From positions 963,923-1,027,922 of the forward strand of contig NZ_VYIX01000002.1 in NCBI RefSeq assembly GCF_009755885.1: a stretch of 64,000 nucleotides of DNA. Direction: 5' to 3'. The position numbers and the translations under genes were made by a program. Positions 45,541 through 55,620 of the stretch are shown in pieces. Position 1 is the stretch's first letter, and each line of letters starts with the position of its first letter. The notes under the pieces are model-generated. The model saw nothing but the letters and a program-made list of their open reading frames with translations. It did not search any database and had not been told where the DNA came from. This DNA comes from Brachyspira sp. SAP_772 (GTDB taxonomy: Bacteria > Spirochaetota > Brachyspiria > Brachyspirales > Brachyspiraceae).

Positions 45541-47799
45541 TTAAATCTCATTATATGAATTATCATTATTCATTTTGTATAGTTTTATGTTTTCATTTTT
45601 TAGTATGCATTTCATAAGGTTTATATCAGAATCATCAAAACTATATGATAAATATACTGCTTTTACTTTTAATTGTAACTCTTTTTTATATGATATTATT
45701 TTATCACTATCTTTATAAAAAATAGAAAGTAAATTGCCATATTCTATATTTTCATTAGATGATAAAAATTTAGCCTTTTTGCCATATGCATTAGCATTAT
45801 CATTTTTATCAATAATGTATACATTAGAGTCTAATAATTCATACTCTACGCATATAGTATCAGTATTCCAATTATTAATATCATCTATACTTTTATGAAA
45901 TGAAATTATATTTGTCTTTTCTAATATAGGTTTTAATGCTCTTAAATGATTTTCTGTAAAGTCGTCTTTTAATATAGTGTTAGAATCACAAAATTGTATT
46001 CTGTTTTCAAATATGGTTTTTAAAGTGTTGGTATCATATTTAAGAGTTTGATATATTGTTTTTGTATAATTTGTATATGTGATACTTTTCTCTAAACATT
46101 TATCTGTTAGCTTTAAAAAATCATTATAGCTAATTTTTTTGTTTGCAAGTAAGCTATATGAAAGTAAAAATATATTATAACTAGCTAAACTATTATTCTC
46201 TAAATATTTTAAATAAGTTTCTACAATAGAAGTGTAGTCATTTTTTAAGAAAAACAAAATGGCAATATTATTATAATAAATAAAATTATCTTTGTTTGTT
46301 TCTAAAAGTTTTTTATAATATTCTATAGCTTTATCATAGTTTTTAGTATAGAAATATGAATTAGCTATAATCTCATTATCATTAACTGCATTATTTTTAT
46401 TAATTTCATTATTTTCTTCAAACAAAGCTATTATTTTTGAATACTCTTTTTTATCATACAAAATATTTATAAGCTTATCATAATATTTATTATTTTTTCT
46501 AACGCATACAAATGCTTTATCATAATCTTCTAAATCTATATAAATATTAAAAAGCATATCTATGTAATTTTCATTTATGTTATCAATATTTTTATTTAGA
46601 TAATATGCCGCAGTTTCTTTTTCACCTTTATTATAATAACAAATGGCTATTCCATAATAAGCCTCATCAGTATCATTAATTTCTATAGAAGATTTAAAAT
46701 ATTTTATAGCTTCATCATAATCTTTTAAATTTAAATATGCATTAGCTAAATTATTGTAAGCCTTATAATACATATCATTTGTTTCTATAGCCTTTTTAAA
46801 ATATTCTATAGATTTATCGTATTCTTCATTTGATGAGTAGCAAAGCCCTATAAAATTATAAGCCTTATATGGATTAGGATTTCTTTCTATTACTTTATTA
46901 AAATGTTCTATTGCTTCATAATAATATTTTTTTGAATAATAACTAACTGCCAATTTATAATAATCTGTAAAAGAATCTAAATCAAACTTTCTTGCTTTAT
47001 CAAAATATAATGCTGCTTTATCAAAGTTTTTTTTGTTAAAAAATATTAATGCGAGGTTATTGTAGGCATTAGCATATTTAGGATTAATTTCTATTGCCTT
47101 ATTAAAATATTCTATTGCTTTATCATAATCTTTTAAGTAGGAATATATTGCTCCTAATGTATTTGATATTTTGTATGAGCGGCTGTTGCTTTGCAAATAT
47201 CTATTCAAACATTCTATTGCTTTATCATAATTGTCAATATTATAATAACACATTCCAAGCATATCATAGGCTTTAAAAGTCATTTCATCCATGCTCTTTG
47301 AGTTTTCAAAAAAGTTTATTGCTGCTTCATAATTTTTACTTCTATAATGATATAATGCTAAATTGTTATAGGCTTTATCATATTTTGGATTAATTTCTAT
47401 TGCTTTATTAAAACATTCTATTGCTTTTTCATGTTGATTTTTTTTGTAATAACTTATGCCGAGTAAATTGTATGCAGTATAAGATTTTGGCATTATTTTT
47501 AATGTTTCATAAAAGCACTCTATAGCTTTGTCATAGTTTTTTATTGCATGATAGCTTATGCCAAGTAAATTGTATGATTTAAATGTGTTAATATCTACTC
47601 TTTTAGCTTCCTCGAAATATTTTATAGCATCATCAAATTTTTTTATTTCAACACATACTTGTCCTTTGTATAAATTGGCTCTATAATTTTTTGGTACTTT
47701 TTTTAGAATATTGTCTAATGCTTCTAAAGTTCCTTCATAATCTTCATTTTTAATATTATAGGATATATGATTTAAAATATTATCCATATAGTTTTGCAT
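45541..47799 (-). CDS. Long TPR protein
   Basis: 752 residues, made almost wholly of about fifteen tetratricopeptide repeats (pattern YNNLALIYFNKKNFDKAIEYF, with A-Y-N at each turn) up to about residue 540. The rest is a mixed domain (KYLENNSLASYNIFLLSYSLL to the C-terminal YLSYSFDDSDINLMKCILKNE). A scaffold for protein interactions; partner unknown. No signal peptide. GAGG lies 8 bases before the ATG. Confidence 0.85.
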   Translation of the reverse strand: MQNYMDNILNHISYNIKNEDYEGTLEALDNILKKVPKNYRANLYKGQVCVEIKKFDDAIKYFEEAKRVDINTFKSYNLLGISYHAIKNYDKAIECFYETLKIMPKSYTAYNLLGISYYKKNQHEKAIECFNKAIEINPKYDKAYNNLALYHYRSKNYEAAINFFENSKSMDEMTFKAYDMLGMCYYNIDNYDKAIECLNRYLQSNSRSYKISNTLGAIYSYLKDYDKAIEYFNKAIEINPKYANAYNNLALIFFNKKNFDKAALYFDKARKFDLDSFTDYYKLAVSYYSKKYYYEAIEHFNKVIERNPNPYKAYNFIGLCYSSNEEYDKSIEYFKKAIETNDMYYKAYNNLANAYLNLKDYDEAIKYFKSSIEINDTDEAYYGIAICYYNKGEKETAAYYLNKNIDNINENYIDMLFNIYIDLEDYDKAFVCVRKNNKYYDKLINILYDKKEYSKIIALFEENNEINKNNAVNDNEIIANSYFYTKNYDKAIEYYKKLLETNKDNFIYYNNIAILFFLKNDYTSIVETYLKYLENNSLASYNIFLLSYSLLANKKISYNDFLKLTDKCLEKSITYTNYTKTIYQTLKYDTNTLKTIFENRIQFCDSNTILKDDFTENHLRALKPILEKTNIISFHKSIDDINNWNTDTICVEYELLDSNVYIIDKNDNANAYGKKAKFLSSNENIEYGNLLSIFYKDSDKIISYKKELQLKVKAVYLSYSFDDSDINLMKCILKNENIKLYKMNNDNSYNEI

Positions 47800-48018
47800 A
47801 CATAAAACCTCAAAATGTATAAAATGATATATTATATATTACAATATATATGTATATTATGTCAACTAAAAATATTTTTTTATATGTATAAAATATCTAA
47901 TAAACTATTGATTTATATGAAAAATAGTATATAATTTTATGACTTTTAGATTTACAGCTACTATTTTTTAAATAGTTAAAGGAGCGAAAAAAACTTTAAT
48001 TTTATTGGGGGTGAAATT

Positions 48019-48576
48019 ATGAAAAGAATTGTAATTATTTTTAGTATAATACTGTGTGCTGCGAATTTAGAGACACATAGTTTCAACATTAATAATTATT
48101 CTTTTGTAACAAGTAATTGGGTTAATTTAATACAAGACATTTCTAATCATTATAATCAAGATTTTTGGTTTGTTAAAGATATTTTTGATATTTCTCAAAG
48201 CTATGATATAGATCCGCTGCTTATGATAGCATTAATAAAAATAGAAAGCGATTTTATACCAACTGCATTATCTAAGAAAAATGCTTATGGGTATTGTCAA
48301 ATTACACCTATAGCCAATGAAGATGTTGATCCTAATCTTAATAGATATAATCATAGAGAAAATATTATACTTGGCACTAGATTTATAGCAAAACTTTTAG
48401 ATAGATTTGACGGCAATATAATACAGACTCTTAGATATTATAATGCTGGAAGTAATTATGATGAAACAAGACTTTCTTATTCTGAAGACATTAAAGAAGA
48501 GTATGATATGCTTACATCGCTTTATGCAAGTAAAGAAGATATTTATGGTGATATATATAGAAAAGAGAGCTTTTAA
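48019..48576 (+). CDS. Lytic transglycosylase (SLT domain)
   Basis: 185 residues. Signal peptide then the SLT fold: SQSYDIDPLLMIALIKIESDF with the catalytic Glu, SKKNAYGYCQITPIA and YNAGSNYDE. Cleaves peptidoglycan, perhaps to let flagella or secretion apparatus pass, given the nearby flgG; an inference. GGGGGTG precedes the ATG. The stop codon lies inside the terminator stem. Confidence 0.88.
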   Translation: MKRIVIIFSIILCAANLETHSFNINNYSFVTSNWVNLIQDISNHYNQDFWFVKDIFDISQSYDIDPLLMIALIKIESDFIPTALSKKNAYGYCQITPIANEDVDPNLNRYNHRENIILGTRFIAKLLDRFDGNIIQTLRYYNAGSNYDETRLSYSEDIKEEYDMLTSLYASKEDIYGDIYRKESF

Positions 48577-48598
48577 TAATTAATTAAAAACTCTCTTT
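48562..48598. terminator. Terminator overlapping the transglycosylase stop
   Basis: AAAGAGAGCTTTTAAT (48562-48577) pairs with ATTAAAAACTCTCTTT with one mismatch; the TAA is inside the first arm. Works for both convergent genes. Confidence 0.85.
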
Positions 48599-48623
48599 AT
48601 TTTTTAATAATTATTTAATTAAA

Positions 48624-49418
48624 TTATCTTTTTAAATTTACAACAGTAGCTAATAAATTATCACTAGTTTGCACAGCTTTAGAGTTCATTTCATAAGCTC
48701 TCTGTGCAACTATCATATCTACCATTTCATCTACTACTTTAACATTAGACATTTCAACGAAGCCCTGATGTATTCTAGGGAAACCTTTAGAACCAGCCTC
48801 GCCTTCAAAAGCAGGTCCGCTTGCTATAGTTTCTTTATATAAGTTATCACCTATAGATAGTAGTCCAGCTTGGTTTATAAATCTATGTAATGTAATGTTT
48901 CCAAGCTCAACAGGTTCGTTTTCATCTCCTATTGTAACAGAAACAACCCCCTCTCTTGATATACTAATTTTTTCTAGAAGGAAGTTCTCTGGGAAAATAA
49001 TTTCAGGCACTAATTTATATCCATTAGAAGTGACAAGCTGACCATTAGCATCCACTTTAAAAGAACCATCTCTTGTGTATGATACGCTTCCATCAGGCAT
49101 CAATACTTGAAAGAATCCTTCTCCCTCTAATGCTAAATCTAATTTATTTCCTGTAGCCTGTAATGAACCTTGATCAAACATTTTTTGTGTAGCAGCACTT
49201 TTTACACCTAAACCAGTTTGAAGTCCAACAGGTGTTACAGTGTCTTCTGTTGCAGGAGTTCCCTGTATTTTTAAGTTTTGATATATTAAATCTTCAAAAT
49301 CTGCTCTTACTTTTTTATATCCAATGGTGTTTACATTAGCAAGGTTATTTGCTATAGTATCTGTTTTAAATTGCATACCATTCATACCGCTAGCAGCAGT
49401 CCATAGTGAACGTAACAT
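48624..49418 (-). CDS. flgG: Flagellar distal rod protein FlgG
   Basis: 264 residues, the family length. N-terminal LRSLWTAASGMNGMQFKTDTIANNLANVNTIGYKKVRADFEDL and C-terminal VVDEMVDMIVAQRAYEMNSKAVQTSDNLLATVVNLKR are the conserved ends that form the rod helices. In spirochaetes the filaments are periplasmic, so FlgG links the basal body to the hook. It is a lone flagellar gene in this window; flgF and flgH are not adjacent. Confidence 0.96.
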   Translation of the reverse strand: MLRSLWTAASGMNGMQFKTDTIANNLANVNTIGYKKVRADFEDLIYQNLKIQGTPATEDTVTPVGLQTGLGVKSAATQKMFDQGSLQATGNKLDLALEGEGFFQVLMPDGSVSYTRDGSFKVDANGQLVTSNGYKLVPEIIFPENFLLEKISISREGVVSVTIGDENEPVELGNITLHRFINQAGLLSIGDNLYKETIASGPAFEGEAGSKGFPRIHQGFVEMSNVKVVDEMVDMIVAQRAYEMNSKAVQTSDNLLATVVNLKR

Positions 49419-49500
49419 ATTTATTTTACTCCATTATAATTTGTTATATTATATTTTCGGTATATACTAAATTCGCTTTATAAATTTTTGTAGTAATAAA

Positions 49501-49532
49501 AAAGAGGCTATTGCAAATTACAACGCCTCTTT
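49501..49532 (-). terminator. Terminator of pgi
   Basis: AAAGAGGC and GCCTCTTT arms with an inner TTGC-containing stem, and A/T tracts outside. Lies between pgi and flgG. Confidence 0.85.
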
Positions 49533-49553
49533 ATTTATTATTATATAAAAAAA

Positions 49554-50885
49554 TTATTTATTTAATCTTGCTTTTAATTCTCTTCCCATCTTTTCATAGC
49601 CTTTTTTTCCAAGCATAGCAAACATATTTTTCTTATAAGCCTCAACACCAGGCTGATCAAATGGATTAACCCCAAGCATATGTCCAGATATACCGCAAGC
49701 CTTCTCAAAGAAATACATAAGTTCACCAATAGTAAATGGAGTAATCTTGTCTATATCTACTATTATATTAGGAACTCCTCCATCAACATGGGCTAAAACA
49801 GTAGCTTCTAATGCAGATTTATTTATTTGATGTAAAGATTTTCCTTTTAAGTAGTTAAGTCCATCTAAGTCAGATTCTTCTTTTTTTATTTTCAAATCTA
49901 TTTCTTCTTCATCTACTCTTATAACAGTTTCAAATAAACCTCTTCTTCCATCTTGTATAAATTGACCTAAAGAGTGCAAATCAGTAGAGAAATCCACAGA
50001 AGCAGGGAATATACCTTTTTTATCTTTACCTTCGCTTTCTCCATATAATTGTTTCCACCATTCAGATATATAATGCATTCTTGGGATGTAATTTACCATT
50101 ATCTCTGTATTGAAACCTTTACTATAAAGAGCGTTTCTTAACATAGCATAAAGCATAGAAGGATTTTTCTTGTAATCTGCTTTTTTTGTAGCCTTAGCCA
50201 TAGAGTCAAAACCTTTTATAAACTCTTTAATGTCTATTCCAGCAGCTGCTATAGGTATAAGACCAACAGGAGTAAGTACAGAATATCTACCTCCAACATC
50301 ATCAGGTATTACAAATGTTCTGTATTTATTTTCTGTAGATAATGTTTTTAATGCTCCTTTTGCCTTATCTGTGGTAGCTATTATTCTTTTTGCTGCTCCT
50401 TCTTTACCGTATCTTTTTTCAGCATATTCTTTTAATACTCTAAAAGCTATAGCAGGTTCAGTAGTAGTTCCGCTTTTTGATATAACATTAATATAAAAAT
50501 CTTTGTCTTTTAAATAATCCAACAAATGTTTGAAATACTCACCATTCATATTATGACCAGCATATACAACTTGAGTATTTCCTTTTTTAGCAGTAGTAAA
50601 AGGATTTAAGAAAGATTCTATAACAGCTCTCGCACCCAAATAAGATCCGCCAATACCAACAGATACTAATACTTCAGCATTCTCTCTTATTTCTGCTGCC
50701 AAAGTTTCTATATCTTTTACCATCTTCATAGCTTCAGTTGGAAGATTAACCCAACCTAAAAAGTCATTGCCAGCACCTTTTTTATTTTCTAAAAGCTCAT
50801 TAGCATATTGTGCTGAACTTGCTAAATACTCTAATTCATATTCTTGCAAAAAATTTAATACATTCTTATAATTTATAGATAGCAT
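49554..50885 (-). CDS. pgi: Glucose-6-phosphate isomerase
   Basis: 443 residues, the short bacterial form. Glycolytic aldose-ketose isomerase. GIGGSYLGARAV binds phosphate, VISKSGTTTEPAIAFR is the PGI signature, GGRYSVLTPVGLIPIAAAGID and FSTDLHSLGQFIQDG carry the active-site residues. AGGTG-type site upstream. Monocistronic. Confidence 0.96.
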   Translation of the reverse strand: MLSINYKNVLNFLQEYELEYLASSAQYANELLENKKGAGNDFLGWVNLPTEAMKMVKDIETLAAEIRENAEVLVSVGIGGSYLGARAVIESFLNPFTTAKKGNTQVVYAGHNMNGEYFKHLLDYLKDKDFYINVISKSGTTTEPAIAFRVLKEYAEKRYGKEGAAKRIIATTDKAKGALKTLSTENKYRTFVIPDDVGGRYSVLTPVGLIPIAAAGIDIKEFIKGFDSMAKATKKADYKKNPSMLYAMLRNALYSKGFNTEIMVNYIPRMHYISEWWKQLYGESEGKDKKGIFPASVDFSTDLHSLGQFIQDGRRGLFETVIRVDEEEIDLKIKKEESDLDGLNYLKGKSLHQINKSALEATVLAHVDGGVPNIIVDIDKITPFTIGELMYFFEKACGISGHMLGVNPFDQPGVEAYKKNMFAMLGKKGYEKMGRELKARLNK

Positions 50886-50983
50886 TTTTTACACCTCGTG
50901 ATATAGTTTTATAATACATAAATTATACAATAATAATACCGAAAAATAAAGAAATAAATATAAAAAATTAAGGTACAAATAAA

Positions 50984-51502
50984 ATGATTTTGTCTGGACT
51001 TGAAATAGAAAAGAATTTAAATAAAAATATTATAATAGAACCTTTTAACAGGAAACAATTAAACTCAAATAGTTATAATGTAAGGCTTCATAATAAACTT
51101 TTAGTATATAAAGATAATGTATTAGATATGAAAAAGCCTAATGAAACTAAAGAAATCATTATACCTGAAACAGGATATCAGTTAGAACCTAATCAGCTTT
51201 ATTTGGGAAGAACTTTAGAATATACAAAAACAAAAAAATATGTGCCTATGATAGAGGGTAGGTCATCCATAGGAAGGCTTGGAATATTTATACATATTAC
51301 TGCTGGGTTTGGAGATGTTGGTTTTGCAGGTTATTGGACTTTAGAGATTTTTTGCATTAAGCCTATAATAATATATCCTGAAGTGGAGATTGCTCAACTT
51401 TATTATCACACTATAGACGGTGAATATGAAGAGTATGCAAGCAGCAAATATCAAAACAATACTGATGTTCAGCCTAGCATGCTTTATAAAGATTTTAAAT
51501 AA
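50984..51502 (+). CDS. dcd: dCTP deaminase
   Basis: 172 residues. Makes dUTP from dCTP. EGRSSIGRLGIFIHITAGFGD and GYWTLEIF (catalytic Glu) are diagnostic, with SNSYNVRLHN near the N-terminus. Normal length about 170-190. Followed after 19 bases by the pseudouridine synthase gene. Confidence 0.94.
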   Translation: MILSGLEIEKNLNKNIIIEPFNRKQLNSNSYNVRLHNKLLVYKDNVLDMKKPNETKEIIIPETGYQLEPNQLYLGRTLEYTKTKKYVPMIEGRSSIGRLGIFIHITAGFGDVGFAGYWTLEIFCIKPIIIYPEVEIAQLYYHTIDGEYEEYASSKYQNNTDVQPSMLYKDFK

Positions 51503-51521
51503 TTATAAATAAATCCAAATT

Positions 51522-52511
51522 ATGAAGAAATCCAAAAATAAACTCCATTCTACTAATAAAGAATTATATGAAGGTGCTGTTATAAGAAAGTGCCGCATTG
51601 AAGAAGATATTGAATCTATGCGATTAGATAAATATATGGGAAATAGGTTTTCTTATTATTCCAGAAACAAGTGGCAGGATTTGATAGGCGAGGGGCTTGT
51701 ATTAGTAAATGGTGAGAAAATAAAATATACTCGAAGTGTTTCTAAAGGTGATGAAATATCATACTATTTTAAAGATATGAAAGAGCCTGAAGTAAATAAA
51801 GATATAGAAATAATTTATGATGATGGCGATTTAATAATAGTAAATAAGCCTGCTAATTTGCCTGTGATTCCTTCTGGAAAATATTATTACAACACTTTAC
51901 ACACAATCATGCAAGAGAGATTAGGCTGTCATTTGAATATGATTAATAGAATAGATAGAGAGACAAGCGGATGTGTAATACTTTCTCGCGGTTCTTTGGT
52001 GGCTTCAAAGTTTTGTGCTATGCTTGCAAACAAAAATAATAATATAAAAAAAACTTATATTGCTATAGTGGAGAATGCTAAAGATATAGAAGATTCTTTT
52101 ACTGTTGAAGGATATATGCAAGAGGTAGGAGATAAACTTTATAGAAGGTATCAAATACTTCATAAAGAGAATGTTGAAGACTCAAAATATTCAAAGACAA
52201 AGTTTAAAACTGTAAAAAGAATAGGCGATTATGCCATATTAAAAATAAGACTCTATACTGGACGAATGCATCAAATAAGGGTGCATCTTCATTCAAAAAA
52301 TCTTTATATGGTTGGAGATAAAATATACGGCAAGTATGGCCCTAAAGTTTTTAATTCTTTTATAGAAAAAAGCATTATACCTGAAGGATTTTTTTATAGG
52401 CAGGCACTTCATTCTTATATGTTGGAGTTTAATCATCCAATCACTAATGAGCGTATAAAAGTAAAAGCAAAAATACCAAAAGACTTAAAAGATTTTATTG
52501 CTAGTATATAG
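51522..52511 (+). CDS. RluA-family 23S rRNA pseudouridine synthase
   Basis: 329 residues. An N-terminal S4-like RNA-binding part (RLDKYMGNRFSYYSRNKWQDLIGEGLVLVNGEKIKYTRSV), then the RluA core with INRIDRETSG (catalytic Asp), VILSRG and LYTGRMHQIRVHL. Modifies uridine in rRNA; the exact site is not decidable. The ATG at 51522 has a weak ribosome site. Confidence 0.92.
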   Translation: MKKSKNKLHSTNKELYEGAVIRKCRIEEDIESMRLDKYMGNRFSYYSRNKWQDLIGEGLVLVNGEKIKYTRSVSKGDEISYYFKDMKEPEVNKDIEIIYDDGDLIIVNKPANLPVIPSGKYYYNTLHTIMQERLGCHLNMINRIDRETSGCVILSRGSLVASKFCAMLANKNNNIKKTYIAIVENAKDIEDSFTVEGYMQEVGDKLYRRYQILHKENVEDSKYSKTKFKTVKRIGDYAILKIRLYTGRMHQIRVHLHSKNLYMVGDKIYGKYGPKVFNSFIEKSIIPEGFFYRQALHSYMLEFNHPITNERIKVKAKIPKDLKDFIASI

Positions 52512-52579
52512 TGAAAAAATTTAAGTTTGATAAAAATTAATTTTTTATTTTATAATATTCCAAAATATATAGCATTAAA

Positions 52580-52972
52580 ATACTTGCACTTTCGCGAAGC
52601 GTACCCGTAGGGTAAAAACTTTTTGCGGCGGGAAAAAGTTGATAGAAAATTATTGTTTTAATATATTCTTTAAATTTTTAATTTTTTTATTTTAATTATT
52701 TGCGGGGACTAGCCCCCGTGCCCACACTTCTTTTGCTGATAGGTACTTACTCGGTATTGGTATAAAAGAAGCAAAAGAACTGCATTTTTATGAAATATAG
52801 CTAAAAATATATGGTATTATTTATATATTTCCTTTATATAAAGATATTAAATTTGCACCTTTGACGAAGTCCGCACCGCGACCGTAGGAAGTGCCTGCGA
52901 CCGAAGGGAGTCCTTCAGGGCGACCGTAGGAAGTACCTTTAGGTATGGGTACGAAGGTGGGAAAAAGTTGAA
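52580..52972 (-). repeat. Intergenic A-B-A module array, minus orientation
   Basis: On the minus strand: A (52851-52972) with the longest loop seen, then B (52699-52790), then A (52580-52645). The long loop repeats CTACGG, GACTTCGTC, CCTTCGG and ACCTAAAGGT blocks. It occupies most of the gene-free stretch 52512-53006 between convergent genes. Confidence 0.85.
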
Positions 52973-53006
52973 TAAAATAAAAAATCTACTGCAAAATATA
53001 TTTATT

Positions 53007-54584
53007 TTAGTATATAAAACCATTCTTTATTATAAATACATTCTTGCCGTCTGAGGCTATTGATATCGCTTCACTACTATACATATCTATTTCTGATATA
53101 TAATCATAGCCGCCTAACTCTTTTCTTGTAGCTGTTTCTTTATTCCATATAAAATAATACTTTCTTCCAAGTCTGTCTGCTGTAAAAGCAAAAGAATCCC
53201 CATAAAACTTAAATGAAGTTACAAAGTTATATGAAGGGCTTTCAAAGTTGTCGGATATAATATATTCTCTGTTATTTTTTGAGGCATTGTATACTAATTC
53301 ATTGTTGTCAGAAAAATATATATCATTTATTTTATTATAATCCTCATTAATTCTTTTGTTATTGAGAATTATAAAAGATATATTATTGCTGCTTACTCCA
53401 TATGCAAAGTTTTTTGAGTCCTTTGAATATTGATAGGTATATATATTATCATAGCTTCCTAACATATTTCCTCTAACATATAATTGCATCATATCGTTTG
53501 TATCTATATTAATAAATACCAAACTTTGACCATCTGGAGAAAAACTCATATTTGTAATTAGATTAAACTCACCTATATTTCTATTGTTTATTAAAATGCT
53601 TGTGTTTATAAATTCATTTGTAATAATAAGATTATTATTTGTGTCTGTAAAATTCAATGTGTTTTCTACTATGTTTGTAATAACATTTGTAACCATCATC
53701 AATGCTATAGTGTTTGATTGTCCTTTTACAGTTATTCCTTCTTCATTTGTATAAACACTTATATTAGATAGATTATAATTTGTAACAGTAGATATATTTG
53801 TAAGAATAGTATCGTTTGTATTAATATTTGTAGACATCATATTATTTATATTATCATTTGTAGTTAAATTAGTGTCTATTTGAGGCATTAATTTAACAGC
53901 ATATGCCTGATTTTGTAAGTTGTATGAAGCTAAATCATCAACAGATATAAAACTTTCTGTATCATTATTGCCATTATATATAAGAGCACTTCCTTCACTA
54001 TTTACAACATACATTAAAGTTCTTTCGTCATTAGCATATTTCATTTTTTCTGCTTTGCCTGAAACAGCTTTTTCTTCGCCATTTATATTAACAAAATATT
54101 CTCCGTCTCTAGAATAAGAAAATGCATAATTATTATTATTTATAACATATTCATATAATTCAGAGTATTGTGTTTTTGCTTCTCCGTTAATAACAGCAAT
54201 TCCATAATCCATAAGTCTTGCAAATATTATAGAGTTGTTTCCAGCAAAGGCAGATGCTTCTATAGAGTCGAATTCTTGTTCTTTATTACCGTATATAACA
54301 ACCCACATATCTTTACCAATAGAAGGTTTAAGCATAGTAGCAACCAATGTAGTGTTTGGTAAAACTTTTATTATACCAGCATCTTTATATCCTTCTAATC
54401 TGCTGTTTTTATAAAGTATATCATAGGTTATATTATTAGCGTTGTTCTTTTCTATAACGATTGCATAGTTTGTATCGCTTAATATATGTGCATTTTTTAG
54501 AGTTTCATTGTTTTGTAATGTGTATATTTGAGAAAATAGTAAATTGCTTATTAATAAAAAATAAATAGCTATGTATTTTTTCAT
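53007..54584 (-). CDS. Secreted beta-propeller-like protein, unknown
   Basis: 525 residues. Signal peptide MKKYIAIYFLLISNLLFSQ. Repeated strand motifs such as YSKDSKNFAYGVSSNN, SFSPDGQSLVFIN and FSDNNELVYNASKN suggest a WD40-like or TolB-like propeller in the C-terminal half. A Thr/Asn/Ile-rich low-complexity linker (about 235-330) separates two halves. Function unknown. Confidence 0.82.
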   Translation of the reverse strand: MKKYIAIYFLLISNLLFSQIYTLQNNETLKNAHILSDTNYAIVIEKNNANNITYDILYKNSRLEGYKDAGIIKVLPNTTLVATMLKPSIGKDMWVVIYGNKEQEFDSIEASAFAGNNSIIFARLMDYGIAVINGEAKTQYSELYEYVINNNNYAFSYSRDGEYFVNINGEEKAVSGKAEKMKYANDERTLMYVVNSEGSALIYNGNNDTESFISVDDLASYNLQNQAYAVKLMPQIDTNLTTNDNINNMMSTNINTNDTILTNISTVTNYNLSNISVYTNEEGITVKGQSNTIALMMVTNVITNIVENTLNFTDTNNNLIITNEFINTSILINNRNIGEFNLITNMSFSPDGQSLVFINIDTNDMMQLYVRGNMLGSYDNIYTYQYSKDSKNFAYGVSSNNISFIILNNKRINEDYNKINDIYFSDNNELVYNASKNNREYIISDNFESPSYNFVTSFKFYGDSFAFTADRLGRKYYFIWNKETATRKELGGYDYISEIDMYSSEAISIASDGKNVFIIKNGFIY

Positions 54585-54722
54585 AGTAAAATCCCATTCT
54601 TTAAAGAAAATTATTTATATACTCGGTAATATTATAAACTAAAATTAATAATATACAAAATTATCTTATTAAAAAAAATTGAATTTTTACGATTATTTTT
54701 ATATAAAACACTTGAGGTTATT

Positions 54723-55118
54723 ATGAGATATTTTATTATAATATTGCTTTTTATTTATTCTTGCAGCTCTGTAAACACTAAAACTGAGAGTCTTAATAAT
54801 GGTTGGATTAATGAAAATAAATTTAGCATTAATTCAATAGGCTATCCAAATACTGATAATAATGCCACATCAGAAGAAAATAAAAATAGTGCCTATAATG
54901 CTGCTTTATCTCTTTCTATAGTAAAAATTGAGAATGCTTTTGCAAAAGAATTGCCAGAAAATTATAAATATTATGATGATTTGAAGAGTTTTATATCTAA
55001 TAATGTAAAAATAGAGCATGCAAATTATGTGGATAATAGATATTATAATATAATAGCTTCTGTAGAACATGATAATTTATTAGATAGCTTAAGAAAAGGT
55101 AAAAAAATAACAAAATAA
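54723..55118 (+). CDS. Small lipoprotein
   Basis: 131 residues. Lipobox IYSC with Cys14. A helical stretch NKNSAYNAALSLSIVKIENAFAKELP followed by VKIEHANYVDNRYYNIIASVEHDNLLDSL resembles the LPP20/outer-membrane lipoprotein fold loosely. Divergent from 53007-54584. Followed 83 bases downstream by the FMN-binding gene. Confidence 0.78.
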   Translation: MRYFIIILLFIYSCSSVNTKTESLNNGWINENKFSINSIGYPNTDNNATSEENKNSAYNAALSLSIVKIENAFAKELPENYKYYDDLKSFISNNVKIEHANYVDNRYYNIIASVEHDNLLDSLRKGKKITK

Positions 55119-55201
55119 TGTAATTTTTTTTATATTTATTTTACATTTAAATTAAATATAAGTTTATTATAATAATAAAAAATACATATTAGGAGAAAAG
55201 T

Positions 55202-55558
55202 ATGAAGTCTACTAAATTGATTGCATTTGTAGGTTCAATTGCATTATTGTTTGGTATGATAGCTTTTGCTCAGGCTAAAATTGATTTAGCTAAAATACCT
55301 GATGGTACTTATTTGGGTAACTACAAAGCTACTTACAAAACAAAACAAGGTGACTACCAAGCTAAAGTAACAGTTCAAGGTGGTAAATTAACTAAAGTTG
55401 TAATGACTAAATGTGCTCATTCAAGCGGTCCTGCTAGAGCTAAAGCAGCTTATGATAAAATGATTGCTGCTAACAATATTTATGTTGATGGTGTTACTGG
55501 TGCTACTTGGACAGCTCTTATTGAAGATGCTTTAACTAAATTAACTCCAGCAAAATAA
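55202..55558 (+). CDS. Secreted FMN-binding domain protein, minimal
   Basis: 118 residues. Signal peptide cut near FAQA (residue 25), then one FMN-binding domain with VDGVTGATWTA: Asp96 and the TGAT (99-102) whose last Thr is the covalent FMN site in ApbE-modified proteins. So probably a periplasmic flavin electron carrier; the ApbE enzyme is not in this window. AGGAG before the ATG; terminator follows. Smaller than RnfG/NqrC, without a membrane anchor. Confidence 0.88.
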   Translation: MKSTKLIAFVGSIALLFGMIAFAQAKIDLAKIPDGTYLGNYKATYKTKQGDYQAKVTVQGGKLTKVVMTKCAHSSGPARAKAAYDKMIAANNIYVDGVTGATWTALIEDALTKLTPAK

Positions 55559-55590
55559 TCTTAAATAGGATATGAAAAATTGTATTAGAG

Positions 55591-55620
55591 AGTGTATTCA
55601 TAATTGAATACACTTTTTTT
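55591..55620. terminator. Terminator of the FMN-binding gene
   Basis: GTGTATTC/GAATACAC around ATAATT, then a run of T. Confidence 0.9.
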
